Shown here: positions 25,738 through 38,200 of the stretch, in pieces
How positions within the stretch are numbered: position 1 is the stretch's first letter
Layout of the letters: the number at the start of each line of letters is the position of its first letter
Source of the DNA: Escarpia spicata
Taxonomy: Eukaryota > Annelida > Polychaeta > Sabellida > Siboglinidae
Assembly (NCBI GenBank): GCA_963995525.1
Contig: OZ023214.1
Coordinates: forward strand, 33,004,887-33,068,886
Reading direction: 5' to 3'
Length of the DNA stretch: 64,000 nt
The notes under the pieces: generated by a model
What the model saw: only the letters and a program-made list of their open reading frames with translations
Databases searched by the model: none
Told to the model about the DNA's origin: nothing
Made by a program: the position numbers and the translations under genes

Positions 25738-27598
25738 TGTAGAATCCCGACCCACCTCGGCTCGATTTCGCCATTGGCATTGGGACTGGCATTATAACTT
25801 GAGTTTTGGGCCCACACTAAAAGGCGGACCGCGAACGGACGGACAGGGCGGCCCACATTCACAAGAATGCGCGCGATCTTTGTTCCTTTTTTACAAGCGT
25901 TATTGTTGTTGTTTGCGCTGGCGTTCGTAAATAGTAGAGTGTCTTTTATTATTGTATTATTACTCAATATTAAAAATTCTAAACATAATACCTGAATGGT
26001 ATAACTAATAAATACCCAATTAAAATTAGCGTAATCTAAATTATAACATAGATATGGCCAAAAGTTATTAATATTTTTAATATAAATCTTAGCGTGAAAA
26101 TGACTGCATACTTTTTTGTATGGGTATCTGTACATACTGTTTGTAACAGTTGAGATTGACATGGAACAATTATTTGAATATATTTCAGAGTTAATTAGTT
26201 CATATACAGTAGGCCTATAATTTGCATATCGCATTTGTTTTAACTGTTGTTGGAATGTAATATTTAGGTATTATTAAATTTATTTATGACAACTCTACCT
26301 ATAATAAGATTATTGAACACAAAAGTAAAATGAACAATTGTATATACAAAAAAGAAAACAATTAATAGTAAGCCAGTTGCTGGATAGATGATAAAAGAAT
26401 ACAAGGACTAACAACAAAGGTGGGGAATAGGCCATATGCAACCTATTCATTTGTTATATCTTTGTATTATAATTTGGTTGTGTGACTTTGTAACATTCCT
26501 TTGTTCATTGTTCCATTGTTAGCTAAGCAGTTGATTAGATATTCAACATGCTTTGATAGCTATTATTTGCAAGTTACTACAAACAATAGCTTTCTAGAAG
26601 AGGTATAACTCCAGAGGTGTGCCTTAACTGCGTTTGATGCAGCACTTCTGATTCAGTTTAAAGGAACAAATTGTACTACAATTAACCTTTGAGGTGAGCA
26701 TGTAGGTATTTAAAGGCATAGATAATGTTTGGTGGACATTCCGTCAATGACCAGTTTGTGTCGTTAACATCACTGCCATCATGGCTCTTCAAGTGCATGT
26801 GTACTCTGATTAAATTTTTAAATACTTACCACATTTTGTGGACACAAATCTTGGATGTGTGGAATTTAGTTATGTATTTAACTTTCTTCGGGTGTCATCA
26901 GAATAGTTGTCACTGATTCATGCATAACTGTTTATTATATTATTTGACATGTGGTTTGTAGTTAATTATACATACCATCAGAGCAATCGTGAAAATAAAT
27001 ACAAATAGAAACAACAAATCCAAGAATTGTTATATTATTTATTGCGCTGTTGTGTTCATTTTGTAAAATCATTAATGTTTATAAACGAACCCACAAGATC
27101 GCATCCGAAGGAACAACGCATGTAAACATGGAACGTAGAGATCGCACGCATACTTGTGAATGTGGTCCGCCCGTTCTCAGTCCGCCTTTTAGTGTGGGCC
27201 GAGTTTTGTCTAACTTTGATGATACCTCATTAGTTCCATCATTCATCATCATCCCAGGCATGTTTAAATTTCAAAAATATTGTGTCAGCACAATTTTTAA
27301 GCTCAAATAGTGACCCGGTTTGCGCTAGTCTACACTGCTGCGTTCGTGCGTTACCGCACTACCATCGCGCTCGTAAAATTAGCGATATAGCAGTGTATGT
27401 TGATGCAAACCGGGGCGCTATTTATGCCTCAAAACAAAAGTGCGCTAAGACGCAATATTCTTAAACGTAAATATGCCTGGGATAATGTTGAATAATGGAA
27501 CTAATGCACTGAGGTATCATCAAAGTTAGGCAAAACTCAAGTTATGGATCCCAAGTTATAAGGACGATAACAACTTTAAGGTGGGTCTGGATTCTACA
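25738..27598. mobile_element. ~1.86-kb element with long terminal inverted repeats
   Basis: Left arm 25738-25890 runs TGTAGAATCCCGACCCACCT, then CTCGATTTCG, ATTATAACTTGAGTTTTGGG, CCCACACTAAAAGGCGGAC and CACATTCACAAGAATGCGCG. Inverted copies occur at 27127-27200 and 27531-27598, so the right arm is the same sequence split by the 330-bp palindrome at 27201-27530. The AT-rich interior (25900-27100) has no transposase; the 178-residue minus frame at 25698-26234 shows no motif. Superfamily unknown. Located in the putative 5' intron of the CD109-like gene. Confidence 0.7.
27201..27530. mobile_element. palindromic element F3 nested in a TIR arm
   Basis: Arms of ~140 bp: left GAGTTTTGTCTAACTTTGAT, GATACCTCATTAGTTCCATC; right (reverse complement) begins CCTAACTTTGATGATACCTC and shares ATCCCAGGCAT-TTTA, GACGCAATATT and CGGTTTGC. 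Removing it rejoins GTGTGGGCC to CAAAACTC, exactly the uninterrupted left-arm sequence of 25738-27598. Same family as F1 (24251-24629). Confidence 0.8.
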
Positions 27599-28828
27599 CA
27601 AGTGCCCTATATTATCGGGTTTGACTAAGAGGTGCAAGACCACGTACGACCACAAAGTTGACGAACGACCACGCACGACCATGTAATATAATGTGTTGGT
27701 AGATAGTTTGGCCGTTGATGGTATATATATATATCTTAATTCTGGATGACAACATTTTGAAATTGCTACAACCTCAGAGTGACTTAGGCGGTCATGCATT
27801 AGCAAAGAACACAAGAATAACAGGTCACTTCCAGTATGGGAATCAGATGTTTATTTGAACCAAAATAATACAACATAATATTGACACAGTAAGCAGTTTA
27901 AGCCAATGTCTTTCATAGCAATTTGTAAACTTGTATAAATACATGGAACAAGAATGGCATTATAGTTACAATCATTGATGAAAAACAGATCATTAGTATT
28001 TACATAATTGTCGTTTGCTTAACGATTTAAACAATAAGAATAATTTATTATGGGTCATGTAGAATGCTATAAAAGACAAAATTCGATTGTTATCGCAACA
28101 GCCATAACATCCTCGCAAGCCAGAGCTGTTTGCCATGCAAACTAGCCCTGGCTGATCCCCTACGTGAAGTGCGGAAGTTAGCCGAGTCAAACTAGTAATT
28201 AACTTCACCAATCGCGACTGCATCACCCGTGAGAACAGCGCAAATACCCGCCCCAATTTGAAGACAGATAAACAACTTCTGCGAATCCCAATATATAATG
28301 GCCCGTTCGCACATTAGCACGAGCAGCTGGGCGGTATTGTGTATTCGAATAATGCTTCTATTTCCTAAATATTGCATGTAACATGAGTCACGGTTGGTTA
28401 AAATATTAGCTTTATTATGACCATCTGACCTGCTGAGATCCACTGATCTAGTGAGCGATTTCATAGGGTGGGGGTACTGCTGGCTGGCACTGACGTAATC
28501 AGCAGCAGCGACCCCGGGCGCGCGAGGATGACTCACCCTAATCATGACTTAAACTATATATATAAATATATATATATAGTATATTAATACCTTTAAGCAC
28601 TTATCTAAAAAATCATCAACTTTCAATCACAACTTAAAAATTTATATATATTAATTTAGAGTAGACATAAAAAAATGATGTTTAATACATTACAATGTAC
28701 AAAAGTACAAAATAATATTTATACCAAAGTTACATACCATGGATAAATGCGATTATTGTATCTCCAGTCTACTGGCCAGTCTGTGTCTCATACACCCTAA
28801 CCCTGAGTGATTCACACCTGTAGAATAA

Positions 28829-28938
28829 CAATTTCAGGAGGGATATCTCTGGACCCCCCTAGCAATGCTTCATATCTGCGGCGCTCGCATAGCCCACCTC
28901 TACCACCTCGCCCATCATTTTACCCAGGAGAAACACTG
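28829..28938 (-). mobile_element. short dispersed repeat with CAGTGTTTC end, copy 1
   Basis: On the minus strand starts CAGTGTTTCTCCTGGGTAAA, ATGATGGGCGAGG, and matches 63601-63712 (plus) at about four bases in five across ~110 bp. The CAGTGTTTC terminus is hAT-like. Non-coding. Confidence 0.65.
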
Positions 28939-29138
28939 TATAATATATAGACGTTGTTTTAGTTAAACTTTGTTATTACGATGCATAAGTTTTAGTCAAA
29001 CTGCACAAAACAGATGCCTTCAATTCATGTTAGAAAATTTGTATGTGTTGTGGGGATGAACCATATATTCAGTTGACATGTTTGCATCTACACATGGATT
29101 TTCCTTTTTCAGCTTCTTCATAACTTCCCAAGTCAGCC

Positions 29139-29272
29139 ATGGGACAGTGGACAGCAGCGGTGGCTGTTTCCGTTCTCCTTGTGGGATTATTTGGGAGATC
29201 GGTTCACTCAGTTGGCGCTCCTTCCACGTCTGCTACAGAAAAGCCAGACGACACACTACAGCTGCCGTACGG
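29139..29272 (+). CDS. CD109-like coding exon 1 (signal peptide)
   Basis: Start ATG in strong Kozak context GTCAGCCATGG. Encodes residues 1-44 and two bases of Gly45; the leader is followed by a Ser/Thr/Pro-rich stretch (GAPSTSATEKPDD). Donor GTGGGTGTC. Two bases left over match the single base supplied by exon 2. An acceptor-like TTTTTCAG 27 nt upstream of the ATG implies a separate 5' UTR exon. Confidence 0.85.
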
Positions 29273-32200
29273 GTGGGTGTCTGTCATGTATATGCGACCC
29301 GCTGTACAGTGAGGCGGGTATTAAGTCACACAGACCTGTTCTGTACACAAGCCAAAAATAGCTGTCTATGTTGTGTGTTGAGATTTTGGCAGAAATGCAT
29401 GCATTATAATCTCAGCTTTCAATGCCCAGTTTACTTTTATTGGCAGATAATACAAAACTGATAAAATAAATGTATTTACAAATCCAAATATTAAGGAACA
29501 ATAGGCAGTGTGAACCAAAATGACCTTGTTTCTCAAAAGGCAGCTCTTAAAAGTTTGATTCAGTTTTCGCAATAAATCAAAAACTACGGAAGGTATTTTA
29601 ACAAATGAGGTATCATAAAAGCTCAAGCTCTGGAAATCTGAAACGGTAGAAAACTCCATTTCACTATTTTTCGACTTAGTACCCACTTCGCTGCGGCAGG
29701 TCACTTATTCTCCCAAGATGAAGCTGCAGTCAGTGTAATGAAATTCAAGTATGCAGTTTTCATTACTACATATGATCAGCAATCGAAGCAGTGGACATTT
29801 TAAAGACCTTTATTGGCACGGTATTTAGGAATTGATGATTTAGCTTGTTATAATTGTTAAGGTTTTTAGCTCTGAACAGGTTTTACCTAAATAAGTCATT
29901 GTAATATTAGCATTTAAAGATACATGGTAATTGTCATTAATTAAACATTACAAACCTTCCAATTACAATAATGTGACAATAATTTTGACAAAGATTTATT
30001 TTTGGTATGTGGTCAAATGTAATATTTTGATGTGTATTTTATTTTAACCTTTTTGTCAGTATATTTAATAATGTTAATAACAACAATGTGAACATTAACT
30101 ATTGGTACTTGTTTACTATATTCACAGATGCTGTTAACTAGTTAAATGATAATACAAGGAGATTGTATTTAATATTTTGGAGAACTTTAAATCTTGAGAA
30201 AATATATATGTACTGAGTAAGTACTGCTTGATTATTTTTTTGATTTAGCAGTGAGAATGTTGAACATACTTTTGTACATATATATATATATAAATCATAT
30301 GTATATTCGTAGAATGAACATGCTACCGTACATGCCGTAGAATGACTAATTACAGGCTAGTTGCAAATTTAGGTGTACATATGTGCATTCCAAGTGAAAG
30401 CTGTCATCAGGATAATCACATGGTGGTCAGACTGACGTAAGCAATGTTTTTCTGTGTCATAGCTGTAGGAGGATATTTAAGACCAAAGACAGTGAAATAT
30501 TTATAATTATTCTTACATGTTCCGGCCAGTGTGACCTACAATAGAGATACTGTATTCGCTCTATTAAGCGTGCATGCCTTAATTAGCAGACACCCCCTTT
30601 TAGCAGCATCTGACACCAAGACAGTGATCACCAGTATGAAAACTTTCAGCCTTGTGTGTGCCGTTTGGGAAATGGCACTAAATTAATTAACATTTAACAC
30701 ATTTCACATCCACACCATTAAAGTTTATTTTTTTAGTGTTGTATGTACATTGGATATACATTAGTTAATGAAAGTCAGATTTAGAAAATGTTTGAAATAT
30801 CAGAATATTTACTTTTCTTTGAAATTGTTCACAAACACTATACATGTAAACATTTGTCACAAAAAAACTAAATTGTCCCAGTCACTTGATATATCTGAGC
30901 ACATGAATCACCTATCAACAGGTTGTTCGGAGGAATCGCCCCAATGCAAACCATGATTGTTGAATCCATTGTTGTCATTTGATAACACTAGATTCAAAGC
31001 TCAGTGATAAAAAAATATCGATAGGTCCACCTAAATTATCAGACGGTCCAGTGTTCTGGTGTCCTGCTGTTCATATATTTGCTAGATGCATAAATCACTT
31101 GCCAGTCATGTCTGCTGAGATGGCTGTACTGGGAATCCCAGGAACCAAAGAAAATGGGTGTACATCTCTGCACGCTTATTGGAACATATTTTTGCGTCTC
31201 AAATATTTGTTAAGTGCACTGTGCTGTTAATAGATTGAATACGGTAGCTTGTTCACCTTAATAACAACGATAGGCTGCAGTATAGGACAGTGCTTGTTGA
31301 AATGATTACCACTTATAAATTATTCAAGGCAATTTGGGTATTGTAGTTTGTATGACCACAAGTTCGTCATAGCTTGAGTACATTCCAGGCGGCCAACATG
31401 TCATGGTTGAATGATCACGGGTCACGGTTGGCTGGCTTTCAATGTCATCAGTGACTGGTACTCCATGGTACTGGAGATTAACAATGTTAGATCTGTATCT
31501 GGAGTTGAATAGGGCTCTGTAGGTTAAAATCTTGGGAAGAAATGGAGACTTAAGTACCATGCACTGTTGCCATTTCAAATGAGCGTGAGATTATATTTAC
31601 ATGATATATATATATGTATTGTCCCTTCACTAGTTCACTCCGTTCGCCTGATAATTCTAAGTAGGCTCCCAGATAGAACTGAATTGTAAAATATTTAATA
31701 GTTAGAAACACACAGATGTTAACATTTAACAATTGCAAACCAATTAAATCTACCATGGGATCAAGAAGATACACACTTTTGTAAAGTGCTTTGAAAAACC
31801 AAACGATTGAGACAACACTATGTAACTCTGATGTTATCATTATCACTATTATTATAGTTTCTTCTGTGTCCTACATAAACAAATATACACACAATTCTGC
31901 AGACATGTATAATATACATATGTATATATATACGTAGTAACGTAGATGTTTGCAACATGATTATGATTATGAGCTGAATTAACAGCTGTCTGACACAGGC
32001 GATGCACAGTTAGACTTAATAATATTCTAAATTCATGTTGACTTTCTGGATTAATTGCAATGCCCAGAAAGTCAATTTGTCACTGACATTGGTACCACTA
32101 AGCACTCCTTACACTCAAACACAAGTGGTTAGCAATGTGTGCGTAAGAATAAATAACTAGAATAAGTCCATAATAATAGTGCTGCCTGCAGGACATTGCA

Positions 32201-35200
32201 CTTAAACAAGATGTATGGCAGTTTGTATGACTGATATTTCTAGTTGGTTGCATGTAAATTAGCCATTAACTAGGGAAAGAAATTAAAATATGTCATGTCA
32301 GCAATGTATTGGTATACATATATTATGCTGTGTCATGGGAAAATAACAGTTATTGTTATGCTATGTAATTAGAAGGATAAGATGAATACGAACAGAACTA
32401 ATGTTGAAAGACAGTATCAAGAGAGATCTCGAAACGGTAGCAATGAACAGCCAGAATGGGAAAGAATTGCAAAAATCAAGATAATCAGAGAAGCATCGTC
32501 AAGAAGGTGGAATAGATCAAGTGATGTGGCCCCCCCAGGCCTCCAAGTTAACATTCTGAGTTACTGCGCTGCACTCCTAAAGTAAAATAATTAGGAGCAA
32601 AACATTTTTAGAAGCACACATGCTTTGACTAATTAAAATGCAAAACTAAACGGGTTGTGTGATTTTATTAAGCACAATTTTATATCAACACTATGTATAT
32701 GGTTCTGAATTATCATCTCTGCTATTAATACAACATTTTGTTTGACATAAATTCAAAAAATTAAATTCCAGACACACTTATGTAATTTGACCTAGCCATG
32801 CATTCTACACGATAATTTTGTTGATATTTACAACCATAGCAATTACTTAAGTGAGTTACATTATGCACAGTTATTATGACTGTATATATTTCCATATTGT
32901 ATTAACACATGGAACACTCTCTCCTTTATATTCTGACAGTTATGTTGAATTTTGCATAGGCATAAGTTATTTTACTGTTTCAACTTTAGACGAACAAAAA
33001 CGTGGTTAAGTTAGCTAGTTAGTAAATAATTGCCCCTTTCTGTAACTGAATGCCCAAGTACAGGGGTATCTGCATTGGACTTTGCACCTACAGCCTTAGG
33101 CAAAAAGTCATCATTCACTTGCTACAATTTATCAAGATTTAGCTGCCCTAGCCGTTGTCGCGCTTACATTTATCCGGGCGTTAAATAATATCTGGGTGAC
33201 GTTTCTGCGCGTGCGCGTATCTAGGGGAATGTATTTAGCACCAGCTACGACTGTCGCATTTTCATTTATCCGGGCGTTATGTTTGTTTATATGTATATAT
33301 ATATAATTACATATATGTCTATATATATATACATAAATTATAAAATGTTTGCTTCCAACAGACATAAACAATTTCTGTCATAAAACAGTTTCCTTTCCAC
33401 GCACACGTCACATGACTTACTCTTATACTTGGTCACAAATCTGAAACAGCAAATTATAATGATGTACTCTAACTATAACGCTCGTATTACTATAACAAAC
33501 GAAACATATTTAACTAGTGGATATTTTTTATCACTATGTGTTCTACTGGTGACAAATATTATGCCTTACATATGCACATAAACATCACCTGCATAAAATT
33601 TAATGCCCGGATAAATGTAAGCATAACACCGGTATAAGGAGGGGCAGAGAATGAAGTGTCATCATGCACACTTTGTTTGATTGCCCACATTTCAAGTCGC
33701 ACATTGCGACTAAAGCAATTTATCTAGTGGCAGGCGTAACATTATACTCGCAAATGCGACTAGGTAGCCACAGCTTCGAGCCCTGCCCCCACACTGCAAG
33801 CAACTTGTTTGCTTGTTTGCTACTTGTTATTGTCACCTACAAAAATTAAACATTGGCAATGCCGAATTTGCATGGGGGTGTATCAAAATTAATGTCTTCC
33901 CTGGAGGTGCATATGATGACTATTTTTAAATGTTACTGACATCTTTGTTGTTGGCGCAGTGTAGCCACTCGGTTGGGGACATTACTGGTGCATCTGCCAT
34001 TGTTATAGCCCATAAAATAGATGCAACACCTCCACATTTCCAAAGCTTGACACCTGTTCTATGACTCACACCCATTGTTCCGGTCTGCTCCAACTTGTTG
34101 CCTCTCCCCTCTTAGGTGTTTACCTGTGTTTATACATTCACTGTACACAGCATCTATTTGGACTAGCTTTAGATGGTTTTATTTCTTAGCTGGTTTTTTG
34201 CAAGGAAATATATCTAGCCTTTTCTGACATCAAACATTGATCACATTATTTGTGCTTTTGGAAATATATAATTTCAATAAATGTTAGGCAGACAAACAAC
34301 TAACTAACTTTGCGTCATATCATATAACACTGAATTCACTGTGTGACTGTATACATTTTGAATGATAACTATTACTGTTTCTGTTCGTCATCATACGTGT
34401 AAATTTATTTGCATGATAATTCAGATATAATGTTACTCAAATGGTCTTGTAATTTATCATTTAATGTTGCTCTAATTTTGTGTAATTTACAATGCAAAGT
34501 TTATGCCCAATCATCAGTTTATCTGAAACTGTCAACGTTCCGGTTTTTCTTGAAACATTGATATAAAAACTAACTGGTAGTATATTATGCACGCTTCACA
34601 TCCGCACATGTAGCGATGCATTTATTTTGTTTTATTACTTCTCATTACATTATTTTTATTACTGTAGTTACAATTATATTTTTATTGATATAAATGCTGT
34701 TTTGAACATAGCCATGAATAGTATTAATCACAATGTATTTGGCTGTCTGTCCGGCCATCCAGCTGGCTGTCTGTCTGTCTGTCTGTCTAACGACTTCAGT
34801 GTTCGGAACAGAAATACTGCATCTGATCAACCGAAGGACAAGTTGTTTTAATGGGTCAATTGTTTTTTGTTACAAACCAACTACACTTATTATTATAAAT
34901 ATTTCCCCAAAATGTTGTGTGTAACAAGGACGATGTGAAGGGACAAAGCCAATCAGGGATGTGCCATCATGTAATTTTGAACACCTAAAGTGATCCAGAA
35001 CATTAATTTTAAATTCTTAATTCATCACAATATAACAAACAAACGTAACATAGTAATCTTTTGTTTTTTATTTGTAGGAAATACCTGATTATGTATCCCA
35101 AGTCTATGAGAGCGGGTCAGCCGTTTTCCCTGACTGTTCAAGTGTTTGACCTGGTCAAGAACCTGGCTGTGACTGCATCGTTAACAAAACCAGGCAACAA

Positions 35201-38200
35201 ATCTCCATCTATTACGGAAGAACTCCTTTTCAAGACAGGTATGTTTTCAATATAATGTATTCTCATTTTGAATCACTGTGCAAAGTCTCCAAAATGTATT
35301 GGAGGTGGTAGGTAGATTGTGGCAGAAATAAATTGCTACAGTGGTGCCATCTATGTAATGGAGCTTATATTTATGACCATTGCTGGTAATATGGCTAGTT
35401 GGGATCGCACAAAATCTTGAGTTTCACACCATGTATGATGGTGTTGGGTTTAAAGTTAACGTAAATTATCAAACCAATCGAGACGTGGCTATCTTGAAAA
35501 CTAAGATGGTGGCCATAAAGTAATATAATTTACCGATAGTCATAATCAGATTCCTTGTATTAAATAAAATGTAGAAAATGATATCCAGTTGCTGTTTCTT
35601 TTTTCCAGGTACACACAAAGACACGATAGTCCTTCAGGTAAGGAATAACAGCGAACCTTCCAATTGCTGACTTATCTGTTTAGGGCCCCCTGAGCCATCA
35701 ATAAGAAGACACATTGGCATGGGTATAGAAACATAATATGACCAATATTTAGGTGTAAAAATGTTGCCAAATTAGATACCCAGATGGTTTTATAACTTCA
35801 GTCAGTTAACGGAGAGATTCGATTGACTAGTTTCTGGCAAGATTACCATGTTTGATAAAGCGACATAGTCTGCTCTGTTATACAGAATCATCCTCTGGAG
35901 ACAGGGGTGGTAATATTAGATAACGCCTGGTACATTGCCAACACTAATTTATGAAAGTTTGCTGAATCAGTATTGTACTTTATCCCACTTGCTGTCTTCG
36001 CTGGTCTTGATTGTGGGAAACAGGCAACATCAAAGAGCAATTCCAGGAACTTGCAGTTAACTCTCTTATCTCTCCAATATCGGGTGTTGACTATTTAAAT
36101 GTCGCTTATTCAATTTGAAGATTTTGTGGGTGAAACATTAAAACTGTGATCTATGCCTCAGGTGTATTTAAAGCAATTTAATGGACAGTATAACGTCAAC
36201 CTAATTACTCTAGTATTACGAATATTATATTAGTTAATTAATGTGGCACAAACAAGGTTCCTTGGAATATCTAATTTATTGTAGCAATATTAGTTTCAGT
36301 TTTATATTAGTTACATGATTATCGTAATTCATGCCAATACAGTGAGTGTCACATGTTGATGACCATAATATACCAGCATTTTTGTGGCATTTTGTTAGGA
36401 TGTGGCTGATCGAAGTAGCCTTCAGCAAATGTTGCATTATAGTTTCTGTTTCGGAGGGCTCATGAACAATGTTTTTCGTATTGAATTTATTCTTTTCCAC
36501 AACATGTGGGCCAATTTCTAATATGCAATTGTAATTTTGTTGCAAGCATCTTACTCTGTATAATATGTTCAATTTCCAGCCTAAACCTAAAGTTAATTGA
36601 GATAAAACGTACAAGTAAATGTAAAGAAACAAAAAGTGTACTATTGTAATATGTAAGAAAAATGTTGAATGTAGGCTATTTCCCCCGTAGGCTATTCCCG
36701 TCCCAATTTCTACTGCATCTTGTTCTGTGTTTAGATTCCTGAAGCGGATGATGTGACATCGTATACACTCAATCTGAAGGGGGAATCTAAGGAAGACGAT
36801 GGCCACCCTGTAGCAAGGGGACTCGCATTTAATGAGGAGAAATCCATCAAACTAAACGGAAAGGGTGTGTCAGTCTTCATCCAAACCGACAAGGCGATCT
36901 ACAAGCCCAGCCAAACAGGTATGTGAAGTGTGGATGGGAGATCTACATTTGTTTATCCATATTTGTGTATTGATTTCATTTTGACACCTTCCTAATGTGT
37001 CCTTTTCGTCTTCCTGAGTTCAGCTTACACCAGATTTGCATCAATTGTGCAACTGCACGACAGTAGACACGTGATTCACATATTTTGTCATAAAACACTT
37101 GGTTTAATGTGTTAGCAGGTTTCATAAATATTGCTCGTAAAGGTGTATATATGTCCGGTTCATCTGGTTGTGTGTTATTTTTCATGTGGCCTCTGATGAT
37201 TCATTGATATATAATTAAAGGTGAAATGTAAAGGTTACTTCTTACATAGCTTGTAATACGACCACCCAACATACTTTATACTTCACCGTCATGCAAACCT
37301 GTTTAATCCAACACCAATGACATATGTGGGAAGTATTAAGCCATGCTGCAGGTACTTTGCAAAAACTATTCGGTCCCATATATATATCCACCAAAGATTA
37401 ATTGCTGTGGTAAAGTAGTTAAAATATAATTTGGTTTATTTTAACAATTGTATCTGCTGCATAGTTCAGTGATACAGTTAAAGTAAAAATAATATGATTG
37501 CCTCAGTCTGTAGTTAACTTGAATTCATTATGATAAACTAATGACCGCTGTAATTTACCCTGGTGCACCTGTCAATAACATTTGTTATTGTTTAGTCATG
37601 GTGATGTCATCATAGGGATGTCAACTGTTCTCTGTTGTCATGTATGAATAATGTATTTGCTGTGGTCATTTCATGTGGACATTGTCCTTGAAGGCTTGAC
37701 CAGTACAGGCCTAGTAGCTCAGCATGGCAACTGAGGAGGTGTTATCCAGGGTGGGGAGGAGATATCCAGGGGGTAACTAACTAAACTAAGATATACAATG
37801 TTACACAAAAAGTGCAGTAAACTGTAAACTTGAGAACTGTAAAACATTTGAGTAGTTCTGATGCTTTCATTGGAGTTTTTATTGAACATTTAGTGAAATG
37901 AGTTGTTTGATGAAGCACTTGCGTTGAATTAGGTTTCGCAAGATTTGCATAAAATGCAGAATTTGATCTTTTTAAATACAGCCACTCAGTGATTTACAAA
38001 TTAAAAACATTTTGTTTGTACGTATAACACTGTGTAATCAGTTTCACCTTAGTGTACCAAACCCTCTGTGGGCATTAATGTCCATACAAGTCAATTCAGC
38101 ACCCCTACATCTGTCTGAAATTTCCCATTGTGTGTGCAATCAACCATGAAGGTGACACTTGACTCTCAAGTGCTCTTTCATTCTTTACGACATCATTCAA

